From NCBI RefSeq assembly GCF_014203225.1, contig NZ_JACHIO010000007.1, positions 124,001 through 188,000 on the forward strand: a DNA stretch of 64,000 nucleotides, in the 5' to 3' direction. The translations under genes were made by a program, and so were the position numbers. Shown here in pieces: positions 26,289 to 35,707 of the stretch (position 1 is the first letter of the stretch; every line of letters starts with the position of its first letter). This DNA comes from Granulicella mallensis. GTDB taxonomy: Bacteria; Acidobacteriota; Terriglobia; Terriglobales; Acidobacteriaceae. The notes beneath the pieces are model-generated. The model did no database searches, had not been told where the DNA came from, and saw only the letters and a list, made by a program, of their open reading frames with translations.

Positions 26289-28391
26289 TTATTGGGCAGG
26301 CATGTACTTGTTGAGCCACTGCAGAACGCGTTCGCTGCGGTCGCGAAGATGGTCGGGGTTCTCGAAGAGGTGACCTTCGTTGGGATAAACGATGAGCTGG
26401 GTTTTGACGCCCTGGGCGCGGAGCGCGTGCCAAAATTCGAAGCTCTGGGGAGTGGGGCACTCTCCATCGCGGTCGCCGACGAGAATCAGGGTGGGAGTTT
26501 TGACGTTGTGGATGAAGTTGATGGCGGTACTCTTGGCGTAGACAGCGGGATCGTCATAGACGGTCTTGCCGAAGAAGGGGACCATCCACTGGTCGATGGA
26601 GTTTTCGCCGTAGTAGCTCTGCCAGGCGGAGATGCCGGCACCGGCGATGGCGGCCTTGAACCGGTTGGTTTGGGTGACGGCGAACATGGTCATGAAGCCG
26701 CCGTAGCTCCAGCCGGTAATGGCTTCACGATGGGAATCGATGGCGGGGACCTGCTTCTCCACGGCGTCAAGTCCGCTGAGGATGTCGCGAAGGTCGCCGT
26801 AGCCGAAGTCCTTGCGGTTGGCGGCGGCGAACTTTTCGCCTTGACCGAAACTGCCACGGGGGTTGGGCTCGAACTCGAAGAAGCCGAGCTCGGACCAGAG
26901 GCTTCGGCCCCATCCGGTGGGAACGGTGGAGGAGGGACCTCCGTGGACCTGGACGAGGACGGGGTACTTCTTGGTGGGGTCGTAGTTTGAGGGGTAGGTG
27001 AGCCATCCTTGGACGTGGAAGCCCTCGTTGGTCCACTCGACGGACTCGATGTGGGCGTGAGGGGCGCCGGGGTTATTGAGGTGGGTGATCTGGCGCAGGG
27101 CGGTGCCGGGGCCGGCCCAGAGCTCGGCGGGGGTCTCGTGGCCGCTCTTGACGAAGGCCAGGACGCCGTTGTGCGAGACAGAGAGGGGTGCTTCGCCACC
27201 TAGGCCGAAACCGCCGAGGATGACCTCACCGAGGTCGAGGACATGGCCGGGTATCCTGGCTTGCTTGTCGGCGTCGTAGGTGGTGAGGAGGGTATGGCCG
27301 CGGCGATTTTCGACGAGGCCGAGGGTGTTCTTGGTAAGCCAGATTTCGAAGGAGGGAGAACCGTCGATGTCGGGGGTGATGTCCTGGGCGGTGTTGTCGT
27401 CGTTCTTCGGGGTCACGACCCAGATGTCGCCGCCGTTGGCACCCTCGTCGGACATTAGGCCGCCGATGAAGGCGATGCGCTTGCCGTCGGGAGAGAAGCG
27501 GGGAATGGCCATCTGCAATCCATGCATGGCAGTGGAGGTGGTGTTGGGATCGAAGGCGACCTGAGGGACGGAGTTCTCGGTGGTGGCGATGGTGAAGAGC
27601 TTGGCGATCCACCAGTTGTTATCGCCGGGCGGAGTAGCGGCGGTGAACGCGATGTGTTTGGAGTCGGGGGCGAAGTCAAACTCGTAGGCGTGCAAGGTTG
27701 TGGGGGTGAGCCAAGCGCCTTGGCCGGTGGTGGTGTCGACGGAGTAGACGCGCTGGACTTCGATGCCGTCCTCGCCTATGACGCCGGACCAGGGGGTTAT
27801 GGGGGCGAGCGGACTGGACTGGCGGGTGGCGTTCTTGACGAAGAGGAAGGCGAGAGACTTGCCGTCCGGGGCCCAGACGGGTGCCTGGAAAATGCCGGTG
27901 AGGTGGGTGAGCTGGCGGGACTGGCCGGTAGCTACGGAGTAGAGGAAGAGCTGAGCCTGGGCATCCCCTGATTTTGCAGTGTTTTCGGTGGTGCAGGTGC
28001 TGGTGTAGGCGAGGATCTTGGAGTCCGGTGACCAAACGGGACTTGTATTGAAGCAGGACCCCACATCGGTGGGAGATACGATCTTCTCGGCTGCCATATC
28101 AGGATGGGCGAGCAGGGTGAGGTGGAGGGCAAAGCTTTTGTCATCGCCGAGGGTCCAGGCGACGGTGGCTCCATCGGGGGAGAGGGCGACGTCACTCGGG
28201 GCCTGTGTGTGGATGGCGGAATAGTAAAAGGCCTGTGTGTTGGTAGCGTTGGCGTAGAAATCCATGAGGCGAGGATCGTGTGTGGCGAGGGGCTTGATGG
28301 GGGCGGGGTTGCCGCTTTGGGCGAGAGCGCCGGCCGCGCAAGCGGCGAGCAAAAAGATCCCAAGTCGTACAGGAGAAAGATAACAATTCAT
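26289..28391 (-). CDS. Secreted S9 family prolyl oligopeptidase-like peptidase
   Basis: About 700 aa from ATG 28391, chosen because it begins a signal peptide (LGIFLLAACAAGALAQ, cleavage after ALA). A WD40/beta-propeller-like region follows (repeated P.WSPD/SPDGK.. blades: PVWAPDGKSLAFL, PRFSPDGKRIAFI), then an alpha/beta hydrolase domain: HGGPSST oxyanion loop, nucleophile Ser in GWSYGGFMTMF, Asp in LVGDRDGECP, and His in NEGHLF. This is the dipeptidyl/acylaminoacyl-peptidase layout. It acts on peptides in the periplasm. Third codon positions are strongly G/C, unlike the neighbouring relics, so it may be a core-type insert. Confidence 0.9.
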   Translation of the reverse strand: MNCYLSPVRLGIFLLAACAAGALAQSGNPAPIKPLATHDPRLMDFYANATNTQAFYYSAIHTQAPSDVALSPDGATVAWTLGDDKSFALHLTLLAHPDMAAEKIVSPTDVGSCFNTSPVWSPDSKILAYTSTCTTENTAKSGDAQAQLFLYSVATGQSRQLTHLTGIFQAPVWAPDGKSLAFLFVKNATRQSSPLAPITPWSGVIGEDGIEVQRVYSVDTTTGQGAWLTPTTLHAYEFDFAPDSKHIAFTAATPPGDNNWWIAKLFTIATTENSVPQVAFDPNTTSTAMHGLQMAIPRFSPDGKRIAFIGGLMSDEGANGGDIWVVTPKNDDNTAQDITPDIDGSPSFEIWLTKNTLGLVENRRGHTLLTTYDADKQARIPGHVLDLGEVILGGFGLGGEAPLSVSHNGVLAFVKSGHETPAELWAGPGTALRQITHLNNPGAPHAHIESVEWTNEGFHVQGWLTYPSNYDPTKKYPVLVQVHGGPSSTVPTGWGRSLWSELGFFEFEPNPRGSFGQGEKFAAANRKDFGYGDLRDILSGLDAVEKQVPAIDSHREAITGWSYGGFMTMFAVTQTNRFKAAIAGAGISAWQSYYGENSIDQWMVPFFGKTVYDDPAVYAKSTAINFIHNVKTPTLILVGDRDGECPTPQSFEFWHALRAQGVKTQLIVYPNEGHLFENPDHLRDRSERVLQWLNKYMPAQ

Positions 28392-28636
28392 CAAACTAAA
28401 GTAGCACTTAGGGGCTGCGAATCCTGAGCGCGGCAAGGGGCAACGTGTGGTCTCCGGCACCCTATCGGGGCAGAGCAGGTTATTAGTCGGGCTTGTGGGT
28501 ATTAGAACTCATTGACTGTATGAGGATCTGCCTTTCAACGCTTGGAAAGATCCGGGTTTGCTCGGCGGGCGAATAACGTGTCAGTTTCTTTAGTAGGCTG
28601 ACTGTCATGGGAAGCGGGTTCTTCACCATGCCTCGA

Positions 28637-29476
28637 CTACGTCGCAAAATCCTCTTCAACCAGAGGTTTCAATGCTTCCCGGATACGATCTGCCGGTACG
28701 ACGATAGCGATTCCCGCATTGATGCGTTCCTCTTGAAAGGGAGAACCTGCATCCTCGGATACACCATCGATATCGCTTGTCCGCTGATCGAAATGACCAT
28801 GTACTAAACCAATCAATCTAATGCGGCCATCGCTTCCTGTAGAGAAAACAGGGGAACCACTGAGCCCGCCCAGAGAGCGAACCTCCACTAGAAATGCAGT
28901 CATCAATCCCATTCTCGTGCGGATGGGTTCATCAGGCAACGCCGCGATGCTGCCGACGCGAATAATCGGGATGTTTTTCTCGGAACCTTGATGATGAACA
29001 AATAGTCCCGTGAGCCCGACTTCGTGTCCCGGCAAGATGTGCGCTCGACTCGAAACACTAACTGTAAAAATGTTTTCCGGCATCCAGCAGCGCATCTCAT
29101 GCGGATTCGTTAGATAGGGCCGGCTCGCGTCAGGCATTTGGTACTCGAATCGGGCAATCGCTACATCGACGACTTCGCCATCGCGCCCGGAATGATAGTG
29201 CCAGACGTTCAATGGAAACTCCCGCTCTTCCTTTCCTTCCTTCCCATTGAAAGTCAGGACCACCGTATCGACCGATGTCCTGTCTCGAATCATGTCTAAT
29301 ACATGTTTCGCAGTCACGACATAAAGACGGAATTTCGCTGTCTTGCGGTCAAGGTGCCCGGTGAAGAATGCGGTGCCCTTCGGCACGAGTCTGCCATCCG
29401 CCAAACGGATATTGACGAAGGCTACTGTGCGCACCATGTCAGAATGCACTTGCATAGCTACAGGGTAATAGGGCAA
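28637..29476 (-). CDS. Trypsin-like serine peptidase domain protein
   Basis: 279 aa. The chymotrypsin-fold triad is visible: H58 in LYVVTAKHVLDM, D104 in GEVVDVAIARF, and Ser in GGLSGSPVFS near 215. GTAFFTGHL precedes the His strand, as in S1-type proteases. No signal peptide, so it appears cytosolic. Such stand-alone trypsin-like proteins often occur in accessory and defence-linked regions; here it sits between the S9 peptidase and the integrase region. Substrate unknown. Confidence 0.7.
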   Translation of the reverse strand: MPYYPVAMQVHSDMVRTVAFVNIRLADGRLVPKGTAFFTGHLDRKTAKFRLYVVTAKHVLDMIRDRTSVDTVVLTFNGKEGKEEREFPLNVWHYHSGRDGEVVDVAIARFEYQMPDASRPYLTNPHEMRCWMPENIFTVSVSSRAHILPGHEVGLTGLFVHHQGSEKNIPIIRVGSIAALPDEPIRTRMGLMTAFLVEVRSLGGLSGSPVFSTGSDGRIRLIGLVHGHFDQRTSDIDGVSEDAGSPFQEERINAGIAIVVPADRIREALKPLVEEDFAT

Positions 29477-30099
29477 CGCTCTCCGTAGCTAAGGAAGATA
29501 CCTCTGCTAGTTTGCGGCAGCCTCCTCAACAGCGAGTGTGAGAGGAACGTTTGCAGTCCGCAGTCGACATTATCGGGGACGGCAAATACAATCTCCTTCG
29601 CCAGTCTGATCGAGGACTAGGACCCCGACATTGTATGAAAGCGTCAAGTTGCAAACAGAATTCGACCCTCTCTAGGAATATTCTGCATGTAGTGGGCGGG
29701 GTTCACCTTTTCGGAGGGTGAGTTCCGCTTCAAACTTCTTTTCGATGTGGAACATCGCGATGAACCATGTTTTGGACGTGCAGCGAATGGGAACGGTAGT
29801 CGCAAAAGACACACGCAAGCTCTTTATTTCGGTTGGTGCTACAGTCTTGCGGAGATGGGGTGCCTGCCTTTTTGAGATCGTGGAGGCCCAGGTCTTTGCG
29901 GATTGTCTAATGTCGTTCAGAAGTTGTCGAGTTATTTCCCCTGGAAGTCTCGGCGCTCTGCTCGTGGGGATGCGATCCACTGGTATGTGTCCATGACCGG
30001 AGCTTTGATCCTTGCTCGTGCGGTCAACGACGAGGAATTTGCACACGAGATTCTCGCGGAGACGAGGACACGCCTCCACTAGCGATTGAGCAAATAGTT
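29477..30099. other. Gap with no confidently supported gene
   Basis: A 135-codon minus-strand frame (29672..30079, near LRENLVCKFLVVDRTSKDQ) and a 92-codon plus frame overlap, but neither shows a known family, ribosome site or biased codon use. Given the decayed neighbours, this is probably scrambled coding debris. Confidence 0.4.
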
Positions 30100-30562
30100 T
30101 TACGTCGGCAACTCATCTTGGATGGATTCCGCGATATAGCTTGCCATCGCTTGACTCAACTGCGAGTCCACCTCATCGGCAATCGTCATGATGCCGAGAA
30201 GCAGGATGCTGAAGTCGATGGTGCCTAGATTTTTCTGGAGTGTATGGAAGATCGTTACCTGGAGAATGCGGCTCTCTTCCACCATCATCGCTGCGGTGTA
30301 TCCCTGTCGGCGCCGTTCCAACCCATGATTCGAGGCAGATTCTGATTTCAGTTCTTTGGTGCCCAGTGGTTTAAAGACTTGCAGACGCCTTGCCAAGTCA
30401 AGGAAGACCTGAGGCAGATGCTTGCAACGCTCTTCGCGGCTGAGAGGAAGTGCCATTAAGGCATCTTCCTTTTCTACCTCTTCATACCAGTCAGCAATGC
30501 TGGCTTCGGTCGTGCGTTCCAGAATCGTCGCCAAGCTTTCCACCTTGCGCTTGTGCAGTGGT
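30100..30562 (-). pseudogene. RsbRD-like C-terminal fragment of a receiver-domain gene (copy B)
   Basis: The frame is open from 30543 to the stop at 30100. It encodes LATILERTTEASIADWY, LSREERCKHLPQVFLDLARR, FKPLGTKELKSESASNHGLE, and a helical end (MTIADEVDSQLSQAMASYIA). This is the same sequence as copy A at 2850..3612 but without its frameshifts. The receiver half is missing: just before PLHKRKVE the reading frame passes into methylase sequence at about 30565. The domain resembles the N-terminal helical domain of RsbRD stressosome proteins. Without a start it is probably not expressed as a full protein. Confidence 0.7.
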
Positions 30563-30565
30563 CCC

Positions 30566-30769
30566 TGTGCGGTCGCGGTAGTTCACGAGATACGGCGGAT
30601 CGGTAAGGATGAAATCCACGCTGTTTGTGGGCATCTGACGCATGACTTCGATGCAGTCGTCATGGTGGATCTGGTTGCTGAAGCTGCTCAGCTGTGGGCT
30701 TGCTGCGCTCGTGGTTGTCAGTTCTGGAATTTCCTCTTGGTCCCTTGCCTCTGAAGGCGCTCGGGACAC
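30566..30769 (-). pseudogene. DNA methyltransferase N-terminal fragment (DPPY type)
   Basis: From ATG 30769 the frame reads a hydrophilic leader, then IHHDDCIEVMRQMPTNSVDF and ILTDPPYLVNYRDR. This is motif IV (DPPY) of an N6-adenine/N4-cytosine DNA methylase of the CcrM/beta-like type. After about 68 codons it runs into the RsbRD-like fragment in a different frame. Target recognition and SAM-binding motifs are missing. A truncated gene. Confidence 0.7.
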
Positions 30770-31069
30770 ACCACGCGAAGCGATGCGAGGGACCCGCCTC
30801 CCAAGGCAAGCGGGTGCATTTTGGGGAGGGCCGAAAGAATGTTCTGCGTTCTCTGCAGAAGATTGTTTTGGAGGGACCCGAAACCCGCAGGGGGACCGTT
30901 AGTCCGAAGCAGAACACGCGCAGTCCGCAGGGCGGCGGTAGAGGCCCGAAGCAGTGTCCGGGCGATGGAAGGGGCATGGAACGGGGGGATCAGTATCGAC
31001 AATCGCGCGCTGAAGAGAAGTATCAGAACGGAGGATTCCAGTACGAAAGTGAGCGATAGGGCTACTTAG
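30770..31069. other. Gap with no supported gene
   Basis: About 300 bases rich in GGGACC / CCCGAAGC words. Overlapping frames on both strands lack recognisable family motifs or a ribosome site. Possibly the remnant of a repeat or mobile element end. Confidence 0.4.
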
Positions 31070-31663
31070 CTACTGGATGGTCTTGTTATGTCCAGCGAAC
31101 AGATCGGTTGCGATGATGGTGACCTCTTGCATGACATCTTTGGGAAGGACGCGTCCAAGGGGTTCTGCAGCTTCGATTTCCCGCTGAGTAGGTACGAGAA
31201 TCTCTTCCTCTTCGAACTCTGTCTTGCGACTCGATCGCAGCAGATGAAGGAATTCAGCCTTGTTCTTTGGAGAGGAGAAAGAGAATAGTAGCTCGTATGC
31301 ATCGCCTTGCGGATCTCCTGACAGAGCCAACGTGCGCGTATTCGTCATCTGAGCATATCCCAGCATGTAGCCGATCGCCTCAGTTGCTCGTGCTAATACC
31401 TCTGGATGATGTCTGGGCAAAAACGTAATGAATACGATCCAGTCCTTCTCTTCGGTCCAGAGTGGAGGGATGAGTGGCGGGCCTCCGGGCGGATTGGTGG
31501 GGGCGCTGCTCATCGTTGAGTTGATCATCGCGCAGGCGGTGAGAGAGAGCAAGTCGCCTAAATTCCGATTCTGTGGTCGGAACGCAACAAAGTGTGGTTC
31601 TGGATTATTGCTCTGGATGGAATCATGCGTTGCGAAAGGTAATAATCGGGGCCTTAATTTCAC
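31070..31663 (-). CDS. Hypothetical protein
   Basis: 197 aa from 31663; a shorter start at ATG 31525 (MINSTMSS) is equally possible. The second half looks like a folded cytosolic protein with alternating strands and helices: DWIVFITFLPRHHPEV, TEAIGYMLGYAQMTNT, YELLFSFSSPKNKAEFLHLL, and a helical C-terminus. No known domain recognised. It faces away from the excisionase-like gene, and the two may share a promoter region. Confidence 0.5.
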   Translation of the reverse strand: MKLRPRLLPFATHDSIQSNNPEPHFVAFRPQNRNLGDLLSLTACAMINSTMSSAPTNPPGGPPLIPPLWTEEKDWIVFITFLPRHHPEVLARATEAIGYMLGYAQMTNTRTLALSGDPQGDAYELLFSFSSPKNKAEFLHLLRSSRKTEFEEEEILVPTQREIEAAEPLGRVLPKDVMQEVTIIATDLFAGHNKTIQ

Positions 31664-31732
31664 CCTATCGTCGGTCTAGTCGCAGGGAATTCGACTCGTC
31701 GCCTGCTGAATAAACCCCGAGGTGCGGCAAAT

Positions 31733-31957
31733 ATGATGCACGAAAAATCGACAGAAAAGGTGTCAAATGGAGTCATTGCCAAGCGGCTCCTGAACGTCAG
31801 GGAGGCAGCTCAATACCTGGGAATCGAGGTGGACACGGTCTACAAGAAGTCCAGGTTGCGGGAGGTTCCCTGCGTCAAGGTTGGTCGATCGTTGCGGTTC
31901 GATGTGAAGGCGCTGGAGCGCTATATCGAGCAGCACTCAATCGAAACCATCGACTAA
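31733..31957 (+). CDS. Helix-turn-helix (excisionase/AlpA-like) protein
   Basis: 74 aa. The HTH_17 pattern is LLNVREAAQYLGIEVDTVYK, followed by the wing VPCVKVGRSLRFDVKALERY, typical of excisionase-family DNA-binding proteins. It lies 12 bases before the tyrosine recombinase gene on the same strand, so it is probably the recombination directionality factor or a regulator of the element. Confidence 0.85.
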   Translation: MMHEKSTEKVSNGVIAKRLLNVREAAQYLGIEVDTVYKKSRLREVPCVKVGRSLRFDVKALERYIEQHSIETID

Positions 31958-31969
31958 AGGAGAAGCGAA

Positions 31970-33089
31970 ATGTCTGTACACAAGTTGGATGAAGAGCTGT
32001 ACGAGGTTCGTTGGAGGGAAGGAGGGCGAAATAAAAGCCAGACGGTTCATGGCAGTAGAGATCTGGCACGAAAGATCTCGCGCAAAAAGATGTCGACGCG
32101 AGACGAAAATCGGCACCTCGACGTGAAGAAGGAGATCAACTATCGGATGTCCGACTTAATCGGTCGTTACTGGACGCACTACGGAAGCAAGAAAGCTTCG
32201 GCAGATCGCGAGATGAGCATTGTGGAAGGGATTCGATCCGAGTTGGGGCGGAAGTTCGTGCGTGAGCTGGACGGCGTCGCCGTCCAGCGCTGGTACGAAA
32301 ACCTTACCGGCAAGCGCGGCCTTGCCGATAATACGGCAGTGCGGCACTTCAACGTCATGCACCACATGATGGAGAAGGCTTCGACGCTCTGGTCCAAGGA
32401 AACCGGCATTGACCGGAATCCAGCCGACCTGATCGAGATGTACCGCCCGGACGATTCAAGAGAACGGTATCTTTCGGCAGAGGAGCTCTACCGCCTGAAG
32501 CTTGAGCTGGACGATCGTATGCTTCAGAAGGGCACCAAAAACCCTAATCGGACGAATCTTCGGATGAGGCTTATCGTGTTGATCGCTGTATCGACGGGGA
32601 TGCGCTCCGCCGAGATCCACCGGCTGCTATGGTCCGACGTGAAGTACAGCGAAGGTCTGATCGCAGTCCGGGCAAAGCTGAAGAAGGGCAAGGAGCGCTA
32701 CGTTCCTCTGGCTCCGGAACTCGCCGCGGAGATTCGGCGATATCCGGCGGTGATAGATGAGGAACGAATCTTCCCGCCGAAGGGTGGACCGAAGAGTAAG
32801 CGTCAGAGATTGGAAGGGAGTTTCGATGACCTGCTCAAGCGAGCGAAGATTCGGGATTTCTGGTTCCACGATCTGCGTCACACCTTCGCGTCCTGATACA
32901 TGATGAACGGCGGCGATCTCTACGAACTGGCGAAGATTCTCGGTCACGCGAACATTTAAGATGACCGAGCGTTATGCCAAGCTGGGCCGCGCGCACATCG
33001 CCAAAACTGGCAACACGGCTAAGGTGATCTGGAACATGTTGAACAGGAAAACAGAGCAGGAAGAGGCCGAACAACAGGGCATTGCATAG
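31970..33089 (+). pseudogene. Tyrosine-type site-specific recombinase/integrase, disabled by a stop and a frameshift
   Basis: The frame from ATG 31970 encodes an N-terminal SAM-like core-binding domain and a catalytic domain with Arg in STGMRSAEIHRLLW and the HxLR box FWFHDLRHTFAS, then stops at TGA 32894-32896, where the family has Trp. In the same frame YMMNGGDLYELAKILGHAN follows. An extra T near 32956 then shifts the frame; correcting it gives MTERYAKLGRAHI, containing the nucleophilic Tyr, and a tail ending at TAG 33087-33089. Two independent lesions remove the catalytic Tyr. The element lies next to the 3' end of tRNA-Phe, a typical integration site. Confidence 0.85.
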
Positions 33090-33157
33090 CAATGTTCGGA
33101 TATTGTTCGGACTGCTAAAACACTAACTTTCTGGTTGCTGCTAAGTGCTTTAGAATG

Positions 33158-33232
33158 TGGTGGCCAGAGACGGGATCGAACCGCCGACGCCGGCCTTTTC
33201 AGGGCCGCGCTCTACCACTGAGCTATCTGGCC
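33158..33232 (-). tRNA. tRNA-Phe (GAA)
   Basis: The minus strand folds as a cloverleaf: acceptor GGCCAGA/TCTGGCC, D-arm GCTCAGTGGTAGAGC, anticodon stem CGGCC/GGCCG with loop CTGAAAA (anticodon GAA), T-arm with GGTTCGATCC, and an encoded CCA end at 33158-33160. Its 3' end faces the recombinase gene, consistent with use as an attachment site. Confidence 0.93.
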
Positions 33233-33463
33233 TTGGCACTGGAACACCTATCGGGCTGCCAAGTGCGCCCGTTAAGCTCGTGCGTTTCGACTTCGCCTGC
33301 CTGAGGTGGGGAGGGAATAACCAACTGCGTTACCGCGTGTGGCTTTCGAGAACGTCGAAGGCCAGTATACCAATGACTTACGTCTCGCGCCAACCTCGAT
33401 AAGTGCAAAATCTTTTTCCCCGGTCTTCGCGGTACGATAAATCCCTGACGAGGTACATCCGGC

Positions 33464-35101
33464 ATGATGAGTTTTTGCAACAGCCCTATCCAGAGGCTGC
33501 TCCGTTTCTCCGTTCTCTTTGCCTTTGGCTCAGCCCTTGCCGGTAGCGGCGTGTTTGCACAGACAGGCTCTCCGCTCACGCCTTCCGAAGCCCGGACTGC
33601 GCGTGCCTTTGAGGCCGCAAAGAAGCTTGGAGCTCCGGAGCTTTATGCGTTTCTCAAGCCGATGCCCAAAGGCGCCGATCTTCATATGCATCTCTCCGGC
33701 GCGGTTTATGCGGAGACCTTTATCGCCGAGGCCGTCAAGCAGGGGCTTTGCGTCGATCCCAAAGCTTTGGCGCTCGCGCCGTCCGCGACAGGGAAGGACG
33801 CCCCTTGCGGCCCAGGCAATCTTCCTGCGTCGTCCGCGCTCAAGGACCAGAAGCTCTACGACGCTCTCATCGATGCCTTCTCCATGCGCAGCTTTGTCCC
33901 TAGCTCCGGGATCAGTGGACACGACCAGTTCTTTTCCACCTTCGATCACTTTCGCGGTCTCAATAGCTCTCATGCAGGTGAGTGGTTGGATGAGGTTGTC
34001 AGGCGTGCCGCTGTGCAGAACGAGCAGTACCTCGAGGTGATGCAGACCCCAACCTTTACCCACGCTGCGACACTTGGCTATAACCTCGGCTGGCCCGAGG
34101 GAGCAGAGAAGACCGTTACTCCGCAACAGCTCGCCAAGCTCCGCACCGACCTCCTCTCCGGCGGTGTGCGCGATGAGGTTAGCGTCGACAGCAAAGAGCT
34201 TGCCGATGCGGAATCCGCACGTCGTGCGATGGAGGGATGTGAAGGCGCGCAGCCCAACCCTGTGCAGATCCAGGGGATGGAACATGATCCCTGCACGATC
34301 CAGACGCACTGGCTCTACCAGGTCCTGCGCGGGTTTCCTCCCCAGCAGGTCTTTGCCCAGACGCTTCTCGGTTTTGAAGTCGCAAGCGCTGATCCGGATG
34401 TCGTCGGCATCAACTTTGTGATGCCGGAGGACGGCCGTGTCTCCATGCAGGACTACCACCTCCAGATGCAGATGCTTGACTATCTGCACTCGGTCTATCC
34501 GAAGGTTCGCCTGTCGCTACACGCCGGCGAGATCGCTCCCGGCATGGTGACACCGGATGGCCTGCGCTTCCACATTCGCGAGGCCATCGACCTCGGACAT
34601 GCGGAGCGCATCGGCCACGGTATGGATGTGCTTTATGAAGATCATCCCTCCGCCCTGTTGAAAGAGATGGCGGACAAACACGTCATGGTCGAGATCAACC
34701 TGACCTCCAACGATGTGATTCTCGGTCTCACCCGGACGGACCATCCCCTCGCTGCCTACCGCGCTGCGCATGTGCCTGTCGCGCTCTCCACTGACGACGA
34801 AGGCGTCAGCCGCATCGACCTCACGCACGAGTACGTGAAGGGTGCGGAAGAGCAGGGCCTAACCTATGTCGACCTCAAGCAGATGGCACGCACCTCGCTG
34901 GAGCACGCCTTTCTCGCCGGAGAAAGCCTCTGGGCGGCGCCCGATAGCTTTACGCGACGCAAGGCTGCTTGTGCTGCATCGATCACTTCCATCAGCAATC
35001 CCACCTCTGCCTGTGCCGTGCTGTTGAAGTCGAGCGAGCGTGCCGCCGAACAATGGGAACTGGAACGCCGATTCGCTCTCTTTGAAGCTTCTATCCACTA
35101 G
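33464..35101 (+). CDS. Secreted adenosine deaminase family protein
   Basis: 545 aa. A signal peptide (LLRFSVLFAFGSALAGSGVFAQ) leads a metal-dependent hydrolase barrel: first zinc motif ADLHMHLSGA, HAGE (catalytic Glu region), RIGHGMD, and STDDEGVS with the last metal Asp. This matches adenosine deaminase/ADGF-like proteins, longer than cytosolic ADA because of an insert between ~130 and 300. It deaminates adenosine or a related purine in the periplasm. ATG 33464 has GAGG upstream; ATG 33467 is an alternative. First gene after the tRNA-Phe boundary, with core-like codon use. Confidence 0.85.
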   Translation: MMSFCNSPIQRLLRFSVLFAFGSALAGSGVFAQTGSPLTPSEARTARAFEAAKKLGAPELYAFLKPMPKGADLHMHLSGAVYAETFIAEAVKQGLCVDPKALALAPSATGKDAPCGPGNLPASSALKDQKLYDALIDAFSMRSFVPSSGISGHDQFFSTFDHFRGLNSSHAGEWLDEVVRRAAVQNEQYLEVMQTPTFTHAATLGYNLGWPEGAEKTVTPQQLAKLRTDLLSGGVRDEVSVDSKELADAESARRAMEGCEGAQPNPVQIQGMEHDPCTIQTHWLYQVLRGFPPQQVFAQTLLGFEVASADPDVVGINFVMPEDGRVSMQDYHLQMQMLDYLHSVYPKVRLSLHAGEIAPGMVTPDGLRFHIREAIDLGHAERIGHGMDVLYEDHPSALLKEMADKHVMVEINLTSNDVILGLTRTDHPLAAYRAAHVPVALSTDDEGVSRIDLTHEYVKGAEEQGLTYVDLKQMARTSLEHAFLAGESLWAAPDSFTRRKAACAASITSISNPTSACAVLLKSSERAAEQWELERRFALFEASIH

Positions 35102-35169
35102 CTCATGCGCTAAACTTGTGTCGCACCGGCCAGATATTTCGTGGAAATCACGACCCTAAGGAGAGTCCC

Positions 35170-35478
35170 TTGTTGAAACGAGCGATTTCGGTAGTGCTGC
35201 AAACGATCCTGCTGCTGGCCGTCTTCGGCGTCGGGTCGTTTCTTCCGGTGTTCAATATTCTGCCTATGTGGAAGATGGGCGCTGGCGCCACGCACGATTT
35301 CGTGCTCGACGGCCTGCTTTTGATGATCGCGCTCTACCTGGTCATTCTTGCCATTGCAGCCGCCCGGAAGCGGTTGCGCAGCTCCGGGGCTCTCAGCACC
35401 CTGGCGTTCGTACTGGCCCTCCTTCTTGGTTTTGCGATGAAGTTTGGGATGGTCACCGTCGGTTCGGCTGCCTCCTGA
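35170..35478 (+). CDS. Small membrane protein, unknown
   Basis: About 102 aa from TTG 35170 (or 35173), chosen because AAGGAGAG ends 4-7 bases upstream; an ATG at 35116 lacks such a site. Three hydrophobic segments (VVLQTILLLAVFGVGSFL; DGLLLMIALYLVILAIAAA; LAFVLALLLGFAMKFGMV) with a basic loop ARKRLRSS. No family recognised. It lies ~70 bases after the adenosine deaminase gene and may be co-transcribed. Confidence 0.7.
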   Translation: MLKRAISVVLQTILLLAVFGVGSFLPVFNILPMWKMGAGATHDFVLDGLLLMIALYLVILAIAAARKRLRSSGALSTLAFVLALLLGFAMKFGMVTVGSAAS

Positions 35479-35707
35479 CCCTATTTTTGACTGTTTTTCC
35501 ACAAACCTGAATCTGCCTCGGAACCCACGATTTTTCTGCCCGGGAGGCCGATTCTTGCTAGTCTTTAAGAGGCAAAGCACTATCAGCGGTCAAACGATTG
35601 CTTACTTACTCCACGCAGGCTGGACCGGAGGGGCATTTGTCGATTCCTGATCGTTGTTGTTGCCGCCGGGATGATTGCCCGGTTGAGAAAAGGACTCCTC
35701 CTTCCGA

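Noticed and set aside
29672..30079. 135-codon minus-strand open frame
   Set aside because: No ribosome site, no family pattern and an overlapping open frame on the other strand; kept only as a gap note.
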